Part shown: positions 26,742-35,778 of the stretch, in pieces
Layout of the letters: each line of letters starts with the position of its first letter
Numbering within the stretch: the first letter of the stretch is position 1
Source: Auriscalpium vulgare
Taxonomy: Eukaryota > Basidiomycota > Agaricomycetes > Russulales > Auriscalpiaceae
Assembly: GCA_019915015.1 (NCBI GenBank)
Contig: JAHBBC010000005.1
Location: 1,736,001-1,800,000, forward strand
Direction: 5' to 3'
DNA: 64,000 bases
The notes under the pieces: model-generated
The model's database searches: none
What the model was told of the DNA's origin: nothing
Seen by the model: only the letters and a program-made list of their open reading frames with translations
Translations under genes and position numbers: made by a program

Positions 26742-27180
26742 TCAGGTAAGCTGGGGAAGCGTCGGGTCAATTACACCTTTTGTTCCAGACCGGCGGAAAG
26801 GGATGCAGTAGTAGACAAGAAGACAAACCAAGAGAGCGTTGCTGATGCCAAGAATTGCATTCACAAAGACCATTGCTAGGGACGCTGTCTGGATTGCGTC
26901 TGGCAGAGCACCGAGGAATAAAATACATTTTGGTTGGTAACATAGTGAACTGGCTCGACATCGCATGGCCTTCCTGAACAATGGCATTCAGCGGATCAAT
27001 GAGAAACGCACAGGATATGCACACGGAAGCCAACTTTTGAGGCGTACCAGTTCTGACTCGCTTACAAGATACGATGAAGAACTCTTGACTGTACACCTTC
27101 GAGGTAATACGCAGCTCATGTTGGTATGATGGTCGTCCGGCCCGAGAGAGTACAGAATGCGTGGTGTAATTGCTGACCAT
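26742..27180 (-). pseudogene. Conserved minus-strand frame with membrane-like segment (unit 1)
   Basis: A minus-strand reading frame preserved in all three units encodes a hydrophobic stretch, MVFVNAILGISNALLVCLL followed by VYYCIPFRR. Upstream frames differ between copies and are interrupted. It looks like the relic of a membrane-protein exon. Family not recognised. Confidence 0.3.
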
Positions 27181-27248
27181 TATGTTTGCATTTGAAGAGG
27201 GGGAGGATTGTATGGGAAAATGTCATGAGCTCGATGTTTTATGTAAGT

Positions 27249-27288
27249 GAATCTCGGGCCCGCTATCCGCGATGATTTTAAAGCGCAC
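27249..27288 (-). pseudogene. Relic of COA1 last exon (unit 1/2 junction)
   Basis: Encodes VRFKIIADSGPEIHL on minus, against LRFKIIADSGSEIHLKLP in the intact COA1. Only the last exon is present. Homology stops at the base that forms the G of the COA1 splice acceptor, where unit 2 begins. Confidence 0.8.
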
Positions 27289-27600
27289 GATCATACAAGT
27301 TTGGGTCCTGCCCCGCAAAGTCGTGCAAGTCGGCGTATGAGTTTTTTTTTGCGCCCGACGATGGGTTCAGGACTATATGTGGGATATCGCAGTCGTGCAA
27401 GTCAGAAGGACCGCGGGTGACCCGGTGACGGCGCCGGCTCAGCGGCTCCGTCTCCAGACGATGAACGCGGCGACAGCCTGCCACCGCGCACACTCCTCGT
27501 GTCTGACAATTTGCAGGGCAGCTCGTTCCCCTGGCAGATGCGGTGCAGGGAGTCGCGGAGGAGTCATAATCAGATTGCCGGCGACTACAGGACAACAGTA

Positions 27601-27609
27601 CTATATAGC
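27601..27609. repeat. Target site duplication, left
   Basis: CTATATAGC, the same 9 bases as at 29436-29444. The empty site is seen once in units 1 and 3. Confidence 0.9.
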
Positions 27610-27756
27610 CAGACTCCTTCCCACGCCGGCTCGTTCTCGCCCAAGCGGCCCGAGACAACCGACTAAGACAACCGCAAGGGCTCGAAGAGCGACTGGCAGA
27701 AATCGTCAGGACCCCGGCTGACCCCTCGCCGCCTCCTGCCTAATCCAGTCACAGCC
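27610..27756 (+). repeat. Left terminal inverted repeat (147 bp)
   Basis: Exact reverse complement of 29289-29435 over its whole length; similarity ends right after CAGTCACAGCC. Confidence 0.93.
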
Positions 27757-27931
27757 CCGTCGGGTAAAGTGCGCGGGCACGCGTTACAGTCGTGTCGAGC
27801 AGTGTAGCTTATATGTAGTCAATAGGGCGTCGTGTTTGCTTCAAATCATCATGTCCTTGCTTTTTGAACAAGGATTGCATTTCTTCCAGCACTCGGAGTT
27901 GAGTCTATCCAACTTTCTCGTCTAGTCACCA

Positions 27932-28445
27932 TTCTACAGTCCCCACCTCACTGGCCACGATGTCATCAGAGAGCTGCACCAGAATTTCGAGACCGTGCTC
28001 AATGCATATCGCGCACACGCTGCATTTATTCAGAATGCGACAGAATGGGCCACAGCCATAGTCATAGAAACACTATGTACGGAGGTGAAGGCACTGTCTT
28101 ACGAGGGCGCCGGACTGCACTTCAACGTCCACTGCAAAGAATTACAACATCCAGAAGCTAGCAATGACAACGCAGAAATACGCACCTTGTCTTTGGGGAC
28201 TCGTGGACGTTCTTCCTGAAGCCGATCCATCGTTGAGGAAGCAGCGAGGGATATTAGGCAAACAGAAGTCCTCCGCAGCACCCAAATCAAGCGAAGGAGA
28301 CATCGAGATCCATGAGGAGGATCAATACTGGGCGGAGCTGGGGGTTCTTGATGAGCTGGGAGACACGGTCAACGCCACAGAGCCGGACAGGCCGGCCGGG
28401 ATCGCAGCGGAGGGCCTCCGGTCAGAGACGGACAGCCCAGTAAAA
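27932..28445 (+). pseudogene. Captured fragment resembling a DUF6589-type protein
   Basis: Plus-strand coding text FYSPHLTGHDVIRELHQNFE runs to about 28200. After a frame change come YAPCLWGLVDVLPEADPSL and EEDQYWAELG. The pattern resembles the N-terminal region of the large basidiomycete DUF6589 (transposon-related) proteins. The assignment is from memory of the family style and is tentative. No start, no end, and a frame break. Confidence 0.4.
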
Positions 28446-28544
28446 ACTATCGTGAGTGAAGGCACATTGCGGTATACACAATATCTCACCGAAGCGCGGG
28501 TTGCAGGTGGCTCTGTGCTCTGTGCATTTGCTCACCGAACTCGA

Positions 28545-29200
28545 CACATGTCGTAGATGGCGGCCTCGCGCGCCCATCGTCTACACAGTGTGAGCAGCCT
28601 GTCAAAACCGTACGGTACCGCTTGGATTCTGCGCAACTGGGAAATAATACATGACGTGCGGGGCCCGGGCTGAATATTCTCGCTCAAAACGTGCGGCTCT
28701 GCAGAATCGGGCATCTACGCACACTGTTTGCCCCGAGCCGGATCCCACTCCCACAGCACCTTGCGCAGGCTATCCGCGCATGCCCTCTGCATCCACTTTT
28801 CCGTGATGAGGGTATCGCCGGGGTTGCAACACATCTTCATGAGATGGCTCCAGCTGCTCAACTCAACGCTTAAGCATCAATGCCAGGATAGACAACGCAC
28901 CCGTCCGTATTCCCCGTGTGGATGAGCGTCGTCCAGTCGCTGTACGCAGGCTCGTACACGCGCTGGCTGAACATGCGGATGAACTCCTGCACCTTCACGA
29001 TGCCCATCGCGGGCCAGTACTGCAGCGCCTTGGGCACGACCACTCGCGTCGAGTGAGCGGTGTCCGAGTCGAAGAGGCGCCAAAGCCATAAGAGCGCGCA
29101 CATCGTGGGTTGGGCCGGGCGCATCGATTGAGAAGCGGTCTGCGTCAGGGATCATGTCGGCGTAGATGGTGTTTTGAAGGGGTACATTGGGCTCGGGAGG
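28545..29200 (-). pseudogene. Captured fragment of ARO8-type aromatic aminotransferase
   Basis: Colinear pieces on the minus strand in changing frames: PPEPNVPLQNTIYADMIPDA, LLWLWRLFDS, VPKALQYWPAMGI, RVYEPAYSDWTTLIHTGNTD, CCNPGDTLITEKW, then HVMYYFPVAQNPSGT and AAIYDMC. These follow the order of fungal Aro8-family PLP aminotransferases (LQY..., NTGNTDG, NPGD, PVGQNPTG, YD(I/V)C). The PLP lysine region is absent. Stops and frame shifts make it non-functional. The parent gene is not in the window. Confidence 0.78.
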
Positions 29201-29288
29201 CCTGAGGGAAGGAGATGTGCAAGGGCGATAGGTTAGACAAGTCAACGACGTACCGCCCGCATGTCGCTCGGCTAGCGGCCCATCGGTC

Positions 29289-29435
29289 GGCTGTGACTGG
29301 ATTAGGCAGGAGGCGGCGAGGGGTCAGCCGGGGTCCTGACGATTTCTGCCAGTCGCTCTTCGAGCCCTTGCGGTTGTCTTAGTCGGTTGTCTCGGGCCGC
29401 TTGGGCGAGAACGAGCCGGCGTGGGAAGGAGTCTG
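29289..29435 (-). repeat. Right terminal inverted repeat (147 bp)
   Basis: Exact reverse complement of 27610-27756; ends GGAAGGAGTCTG. Confidence 0.93.
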
Positions 29436-29444
29436 CTATATAGC
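29436..29444. repeat. Target site duplication, right
   Basis: CTATATAGC, identical to 27601-27609; unit 2 resumes with CAGCCTACGAGG. Confidence 0.9.
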
Positions 29445-29773
29445 CAGCCTACGAGGGATGGGATGGGATGGGATATCTTGGTTCGTCGTTAGCGAGCGTA
29501 ACAGGCGAGGCGCAACATGCTTTACGCCCATTAAAAGCCTGGTCTTGCGCTTTGTTGTTCAATGCGAACAAGGGTCAAATAGTACTCACCGATGCCGCGC
29601 GCACGATAGTTAGCTTCGAAATTCCTGTGTTCGCCGTTGAGTCGGCAGGCTGAACAACCGAGCCGGCGATATAGACGGGCACAGCACCTATTGAATAAAA
29701 GGTAAGACGAGGATGTGATTGAAGATTGTTGCGTTCCAGCACCCCTTGTCCCACCATCAACAAGCGAAGCACA

Positions 29774-30979
29774 ATGCCTTCTGCCGATGATTGGTACTAT
29801 TCTTCCTTATATTCATTCGAGAGAATCCCTCGCCCTCCCAGCCCCCTACCCGGTGCAATGGGGATCGCCCGGCTCCGCGACGGAGACTTCTTGCCTAACA
29901 GACTTCGAGTCGGTGATCAGGCCCTGGAAGACAAGGTGAGTAGTGATTACACCAAGGATCTATCACAGCGTCTCACCTTGCGCGTCTCACAGACTCATAT
30001 TCGACATCCCTCAGTCGAAACTATGTGGCAAGTTCCTGGCGAGAACAAGGACGTTGACCGAGTGCGCGTGAATTCAAGCCCTGGCGCTCGACATGTCCCT
30101 CAGGCGGCCACAGAAGATGTCTTAGGATCACAGGCTGGGAATACGACCATCCTGGTGAGCTCGTCGTCAGCGACAGGTATCGATGCAAGTGTAAAGCATA
30201 TGCATCACCCACCGGTTGTCAATGCCCGGGTCGTCGCGTATCCCTCGCCATCATCAACCTTCCATAGCTCGACCTCCATGACTCCTCCGATCATGCACCA
30301 GCCCGTCACAACGCTGCGAGGAGGACATGTCGACAGCACTGTAGCCCAGGCGACGGTGTGCATATCAGCAGACAATCCACGACTCGTACAGGCGGGGACC
30401 AATCTGGCGAGCCAACCCAGAGGCCTGAAGCGGAGTAACAGCAGCGACGCCAGCAATCCGCCAGGAAAACGCAGCAAGACGCAAGGGGGGCGGGAGAGTC
30501 AATCGACACCCAGCGAAGAGTCAAACAGCAACGTCCAGGGACGGGGGAACCCGAAGGCCCTGGATAACCAACATTCCAGATCCAAGAACACCGACCATGA
30601 GGATGGGGACCACATGGTCGAAGGCGTGCCTGAAATTCTGAGTGTGGGCTGCCCAGGGCCAAGCACCTCAGGCGCGCCGGGGACCAGTCCACAGGATGCA
30701 TCGCCTCAAGAACCAGACGCAAGGTCGAGCGCGCAAAGGGCACCAGACGATGCGTCAGCGACAATGGACACAGGAGAGATCCGATGCAAACCTTGTGGAA
30801 TAAGTTTCACCACCAAGAAAGACCTCAAGAGACACTACAAGACGACGAAAGCGCACAAAGGGAAAACAAACCAATGTCCAGATTGCGGAAAGATGCTGAG
30901 TAGGAGAGACGCCGTGAAGAGGCATCAGAGGTCGTGTGGAGGGAACAGAATAGCAGAGTTGAGTAGACAAGCGAAGTAA
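29774..30979 (+). CDS. C2H2 zinc-finger protein, array copy 2
   Basis: Same layout as copy 1: MPSADDWYYSSLYSF start, stop-free 57-nt possible intron after LEDK (29936-29992), Ser/Pro-rich body, PPGKRSKTQ patch, two fingers (CKPCGISFTTKKDLKRH and CPDCGKMLSRRDAVKRH). It differs at the C-terminus (RIAELSRQAK) and in YKTTKAHKGK. Its TATA position reads AATAAAA rather than TATATAAG, and the transposon sits about 330 bases upstream, so expression may be altered. The reading frame is intact. Confidence 0.72.
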   Translation: MPSADDWYYSSLYSFERIPRPPSPLPGAMGIARLRDGDFLPNRLRVGDQALEDKVSSDYTKDLSQRLTLRVSQTHIRHPSVETMWQVPGENKDVDRVRVNSSPGARHVPQAATEDVLGSQAGNTTILVSSSSATGIDASVKHMHHPPVVNARVVAYPSPSSTFHSSTSMTPPIMHQPVTTLRGGHVDSTVAQATVCISADNPRLVQAGTNLASQPRGLKRSNSSDASNPPGKRSKTQGGRESQSTPSEESNSNVQGRGNPKALDNQHSRSKNTDHEDGDHMVEGVPEILSVGCPGPSTSGAPGTSPQDASPQEPDARSSAQRAPDDASATMDTGEIRCKPCGISFTTKKDLKRHYKTTKAHKGKTNQCPDCGKMLSRRDAVKRHQRSCGGNRIAELSRQAK

Positions 30980-31601
30980 CGTAATCCAGACTCAAGCGGA
31001 CGAAGGCAGAGTCAAAGACAGCCAACATTGACTGCAGCGTGATCGAGGACTCATAAAATAGCAAAGAGTCAGTCACAGTGCGCTCATCAGAACCAAGTTC
31101 TTCGGGTGCCCACGAGGAGAACAGCAGAGGTTGCACATCAGGTCTCAAGGCAGGAAGCCCTGTGATAAGTCAGCTAGTGAAAGACGTCAGGAGGAATGCG
31201 TATCAGAGCATACCGAAGCGCAATCAGTACAGGGAGTGGAAGGCCCAGTTACGAGGAGCAGAGAACTAGAGTGCTATGCTGAGCGTCGTCGAGCTGCAGA
31301 GCAGATCGGTGATTTTTGTGTTGATGCCGTTTACCCATCTCTTATATATGGGCGACCCTGTCAGAACAATAGGATCCTGTGAGTTGTCAGAGTTGCCTGG
31401 GGCTTGTCAAAGAGCGGGCGCTTCGGAACGCAACAATAGTCGGGAGACAGGATCCCTTTTGTGATGCACGCGCATTGCAAAAGCGTGTCCATGGAGATGA
31501 TAGGCGGGCATGAGCAGGGTGAAATTAACAGCAGGGGTGCGTCGATATTGTTAGCTGGTAAAGCGATGCTCTAGCATGGAGGCCAGTCGTCGTCAGGGAA
31601 G

Positions 31602-32047
31602 CTAGGGAAGCGTCGGGTCAATTCCACCTTTTGTTTCAGCCCGGCGGAAAGGGATGCAGTAGTAGACAAGAAGACAAACCAAGAGAGCGTTGCTGATGCC
31701 AAGAATTGCATTCACAAAGACCATTGCTAGAGACGCTGTCTGGGTTGCATCCAGAGCACTGGGAATAAAAGACATTTTAGTTGGTAACATAGTGAACTGG
31801 CTCGACATTGCAAGGCCTTCCTGAACAATGGCATTCATCGGATCAATGAGAAGCGCACATTATGTGCGCACGGAAACCAATTTGAGGCGTACCAGTTGAA
31901 TACACTGTCACTCGCCCACAAGATACGATGAAGAGCTTGACTGCACACCTTCGAGTGATTACGCAGCTCATGTTGGCAAGATGATCGTCCGACCGGAGAT
32001 AGTACAGAATGCGTGGTGTAATTGCTGACCATTATGTTCGTTTGCAT
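31602..32047 (-). pseudogene. Conserved minus-strand membrane-like frame (unit 2)
   Basis: Counterpart of the unit 1 frame: MVFVNAILGISNALLVCLL and VYYCIPFRRAETKGG on minus. Flanking frames are broken relative to the other copies. Function unknown; probably a relic exon. Confidence 0.3.
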
Positions 32048-32098
32048 TCGAAGAGGGGGGTGACTCGGATATGGGCTCGATGGAAGTTTTATGTAAGT

Positions 32099-32138
32099 GA
32101 ATCTCGGGCCCGCTATCCACGATGATTTTGAAGCGCAC
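32099..32138 (-). pseudogene. Relic of COA1 last exon (unit 2/3 junction)
   Basis: Encodes VRFKIIVDSGPEIHL on minus. Same breakpoint as at 27288. Confidence 0.8.
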
Positions 32139-32802
32139 GATCATACAAGTTTGGGTCCTGCCCCGCAAAGTCAGGATCCCAGTCATGTAAGTCGGCGTAT
32201 GAGTTTTTTGCTTGTTCCCGACGATGGGTTCAGTATATGTGGGATATCGCAGTCGTGCAAGTCAGGAGGACCGGCGCGGGTGACCCGGTGACGGCGCCGG
32301 CTCAGCTGCTCCGTCTCCAGACGTTGAACGCGGCGACAGCCTGCAGCGCACACTCCTCGTGTCTGATAGTGTGCAGGGCAGCTCGTACCCTGGCAGATGC
32401 GGCGCAGTGAGTCGCGGAGGAGTCATAATTAGATCGCCGGTGACTACAGGACAACAGTACTATATAGCCTGCCTACGAGGGATGGGATGGGATGGGATAT
32501 TTTGGTTCGCCGTTAGCGAGCGTAACAGGCGAGGCGCAACATGCTTTACGCCCATTATATGCCTGGTCTTGCGTTTTGTTGTTCAATGCGAACAACAGAT
32601 AGTACTCACTGATGCCGCGCGGCGCACGAGAGTTAGCTTCGAATTTCCTGTGTTCGCCGTCGAGTCGGCAGGCTCAACAACCGAGCCGGCGGTATAAACG
32701 GGCACAGCACCTATTGCATATAAGGTAAGATGAGGATGTGATTGAAGATTGTTGCGTTCCAGCACCCCTTGTCCCACCATCAACAAGCGAAGCACAACTT
32801 GA

Positions 32803-34011
32803 ATGCCTTCTGCCGATGATTGGTACTATTCTTCCTTATATTCATTCGAGAGAATCCCCCGGCCTCCCAGCCCACTACCCGGTTCAATGGGGATCGCCCG
32901 GCTCAGCGACAGAGACTTCTTGCCTAACAGACTTCGAGTCGGTGATCAGGCCCTGGAAGACAAGGTGAGTAGTGATTACACCAAGGATCTATCACAGCGT
33001 CTCACCTTGCGCGTCTCACAGACTCATATTCGAGATGGTCCCTCTCCTTCAGTCGAAACTATGTGGCAAGGTCCTGGCGACAACAAGGACGTTGACCGAG
33101 TGCGCGCGAATTCAAGCCCTGGCTCTCGCCATGTCCCTCAGGCGGCCACAGAAGATGTTTGTGGATTGCAGGCTGAGAATATGAGGATCCTGGTAAGCTC
33201 GTCGTCAGCGACAGGTATCGATGCAAGTGTAAAGCATATGCATCACCCACCGGATGTCAATGCCCGGGTCGTCGCGTATCCCTCGCCATCATCAACCTTC
33301 CATAGCTCGACCTCCATGACTCCTCCGATCATGCACCAGCCCGTCACAACGCTGCGAGGAGGACATGTCGACAGCACTGTAGCCCAGGCGACGGTGTGCA
33401 TATCAGCAGACAATCCACGACTCGTACAGGCGGGGACCAATCTGGCGAGCCAACCCAGAGGCCTGAAGCGGAGTAACAGCAGCGACGCCAGCAATCCGCC
33501 AGGAAAACGCAGCAAGACGCAAGGGGGGCGGGAGAGTCAATCGACACCCAGCGAAGAGTCAAACAGCAACGTCCAGGGACGGGGGAACCCGAAGGCCCTG
33601 GATAACCAACATAGCAGATCCAAGAACACCGACCACGAGGATGGGGACCACATGGTCGAAGGCGTGCCTGAAATTCTGAGTGTGGGCTGCCCAGGGCCAA
33701 GCACCTCAGGCGCGCCGGGCACCAGTCCACAGGATGCATCGCCTCAAGAACCAGACGCAAGGTCGAGCGCGCAAAGGGCACCAGACGATGCGTCAGCGAC
33801 AATGGACAAAGGAGAGATCCGATGCAAGCCTTGTGGAATAAGTTTCACCACCAAGAAAGACCTCAAGAGACACTTCAAGACAACGAAAGCTCACGAAGGC
33901 AAAACAAACCAGTGTCCAGATTGCGGGAAGACGCTGAGTAGGAAAGACGCCGTGAAGAGGCACCAGAGGTCGTGTACAGGGAACAAGAGGGTTCCGCATG
34001 GAATAGCTTAG
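32803..34011 (+). CDS. C2H2 zinc-finger protein, array copy 3
   Basis: Same architecture as copies 1 and 2, ending VPHGIA like copy 1. Distinct changes are clustered between residues about 75 and 140 (RDGPSPSVET, GPGDNKDVDR, EDVCGLQAENMRIL); elsewhere the copies are nearly identical. The stop-free 57-nt possible intron is kept after LEDK (32965-33021). Two fingers as in copy 1. TATA-like ATATAAG at 32718-32724. Confidence 0.75.
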   Translation: MPSADDWYYSSLYSFERIPRPPSPLPGSMGIARLSDRDFLPNRLRVGDQALEDKVSSDYTKDLSQRLTLRVSQTHIRDGPSPSVETMWQGPGDNKDVDRVRANSSPGSRHVPQAATEDVCGLQAENMRILVSSSSATGIDASVKHMHHPPDVNARVVAYPSPSSTFHSSTSMTPPIMHQPVTTLRGGHVDSTVAQATVCISADNPRLVQAGTNLASQPRGLKRSNSSDASNPPGKRSKTQGGRESQSTPSEESNSNVQGRGNPKALDNQHSRSKNTDHEDGDHMVEGVPEILSVGCPGPSTSGAPGTSPQDASPQEPDARSSAQRAPDDASATMDKGEIRCKPCGISFTTKKDLKRHFKTTKAHEGKTNQCPDCGKTLSRKDAVKRHQRSCTGNKRVPHGIA

Positions 34012-34250
34012 TTGAGTAGACAGGCGAGGTAACGCAATCTAGAGTCCAAGTGGACGATGGCAAAGTCAAAGACAGCCAACACTGACTGCAGCGTGATCGA
34101 GGACTCACAAAATAGCAAAGAGTGAGTAGCCCAGTTACGAGGAGCAGAGAACTAGAGTACTCTGCTGAGCGTCGTCGAGCTGCAGAGCAGATCAGTGATT
34201 TTTGAGTCGATGCCGTTCACCCGTCTCTTACTTATATATGGGCGACCCTG

Positions 34251-34914
34251 TCAGAACAATAGGATCCTGTGAGTTGTCAGAGTTGCTTGGGGCTTGTCAA
34301 AGAGCGGGCGCTTCGGAACGCAACAATAGTCCGGAGACAGGATCCCTTTTGTAATGCACGCGCATTGCAAAAGCGTGTCCATGGAGATGATAGGCGGGTA
34401 AGGGGAGGATGAAATTAACAGCAGGGGGGGTGCATCGATATTGTTAGCTGGTAAAGCGATACTCTGGCATGGAGGCCAGTCGTCGTCAGGTAAGCTGGGA
34501 AGCGTCGGGTCAAGTCCACCTTTTGTTCCAGCCCGTCGGAAAGCGATGCAGTAGTAGACAAGTAGACAAACCAAGAGAGCGTTGCCGATGCCAAGAATTG
34601 CGTCCACAAAGACCACTGCTAGAGACGCTGCCTGCGTTGCATCCAGAGCACTGAGACGTCTTGGTCGGTAACACAGTGAACCTGGGTGTTTGTATGCGAC
34701 ATGGCCTTGCTGAACGATGACATTCAGCGGAGCAATGAGAAACGCACAGTAAACGCGAAACCAAACTTTGAGGCGTACCAGTTGAATACACTGTCACTCG
34801 CCCACAAAATACGATGAAGAGCTTGACTGCACACCTTCGACTGATTACGCAGCTCATATTGGTAGGATGATCGTCCGGCCAGAGATAGTACAGAATGCGT
34901 GGTGTAATGACCAT
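34251..34914 (-). pseudogene. Conserved minus-strand membrane-like frame (unit 3)
   Basis: Third copy: MVFVDAILGIGNALLVCLL and VYYCIAFRRAGTKGG on minus. Upstream text varies between units. Lies just downstream of COA1 on the same strand. Confidence 0.3.
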
Positions 34915-34975
34915 TATGTTTGCATTTGAAGAGGGAGGTGTATTGTATGGGAAAATGTCATGAGCTCGAGCGAGA

Positions 34976-35778
34976 TTATGGAAGTTTTAAGTGAATCTCG
35001 GATCCGCTATCCGCGATGATTTTGAAGCGCACTGCGCGAAGGAGTGAGATTGAGCGCATACGACGGATGAACGAGTGACCCACAATTTTTGAATGGTTCC
35101 CCTTTGGATCTGCGAATACTGGTGAAGTATAATGTGCCCGCGTCTGTGCATCTATGTGAATTACAGAAGGGTCATGACGTATATGCAGACGCACCTTTGT
35201 GCCCCTTCACTCTGAAGCTGAGGTCGATGTTGCCCTGGTGCATTCGAATCTACGTCCCCCAGTCAACGTCGAACGAGCGCACGGATGAAAGAGCGCGCGC
35301 ACCGTGCCAGCGACCCAAGGATCCCCACTCAGATACCACGCAGGTTCCGGACGCACCGCTTCGCCGAGAAGGTCACGCACTTGCGGGTCTTCCTTCACCG
35401 TGGCCATGATGTTGCGCATGACGGAGCTCGCCAGACGCTCCTGGTTCGCGGAGTACATCAAGAACGTCGCCCACACGCTGACGCCTGCCAGGCTTAGCGC
35501 TGCGAGCGTTGGCCAAGTCCGCTACAAAGTCTAAGCGTCGACGCGCTGCAAAAGGGATGGAAGCGTACGCGATACGGCGGAAGGTCTCGAGGCTTCGGTC
35601 GCGCATAGTACTGCTTGGGCGGGTGGTTTGACGGTGCGTCGAACGTTTCTGCAGGCGGCAGAGTTGACAGAGGAGGCGCAGGGGGCAGACCATTAGACAG
35701 CGCGCGGCGAGCAATGCGAGATGAGAAAGACTGGGAGAACTTTGACACTCGCTGCATCGTTGTTGACGGCACGAACAT
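34976..35778 (-). CDS. COA1: Cytochrome c oxidase assembly factor Coa1
   Basis: Inner-membrane protein needed for Cox1 maturation in complex IV assembly. It starts MFVPSTTMQRVSK; the second Met would give a classic mitochondrial presequence, QRVSKFSQSFSSRIARRAL. Exon 1 ends RPKPRDLPPYR, joined by a 47-nt intron to RTWPTLAALSLAGV, the membrane segment. Then come YSANQERLASSVMRNIM, VKEDPQVRDLLGEAVRPEP and WYLSGDPWVAGT, then GNIDLSFRVKGHK, DAGTLYFTSIRRSKGEPFKN and, after the last intron, LRFKIIADSGSEIHLKLP with stop at 34976. All expected blocks are present in order. Its last exon is also the right end of the tandem array, and two relic copies of that exon lie inside the array. Confidence 0.9.

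Larger units (their letters stand above)
24398..27288. repeat. Tandem array unit 1 (2,891 bp)
   Basis: First of three direct repeats. Each starts with GATCATAC followed by TGGGTC, carries one C2H2 zinc-finger gene on plus, a conserved minus-strand frame, and ends in sequence homologous to the last exon of COA1. Unit 1 is joined to unit 2 at 27288/27289 (GCGCAC | GATCATAC). Confidence 0.88.
27610..29435. mobile_element. Non-autonomous Mutator-like element with captured gene fragments
   Basis: 1,826 bp, bounded by perfect 147-bp terminal inverted repeats (27610-27756 and 29289-29435) that begin CAGACTCCTTCC. It is flanked by a 9-bp direct duplication. Long inverted repeats plus a 9-bp duplication fit the Mutator superfamily. 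No transposase is encoded inside, so it would depend on an element elsewhere. The 1.5-kb interior holds two host-gene-like fragments in opposite orientation, so it is Pack-MULE-like. Identical TIRs point to recent insertion. Confidence 0.88.
27289..32138. repeat. Tandem array unit 2 (interrupted by a transposon)
   Basis: Second direct repeat. It is about 3.0 kb once the 1,826-bp element and 9-bp target duplication are subtracted. It keeps an extra stretch of about 110 bp after the zinc-finger gene (about 31072-31180) that units 1 and 3 lack. It is joined to unit 3 by the same GCGCAC | GATCATAC junction. Confidence 0.88.
32139..35032. repeat. Tandem array unit 3 (2,894 bp)
   Basis: Third direct repeat. 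Its right end is the last exon of the intact COA1 gene. Homology with the other units stops at 35032, inside the COA1 splice acceptor, and unique COA1 intron sequence follows. Confidence 0.88.

Noticed and set aside
24398..35032. LTR retrotransposon as explanation of the direct repeats
   Set aside because: No gag/pol, no primer-binding site, and each unit carries a full host-type gene plus a COA1 exon; tandem segmental duplication fits.
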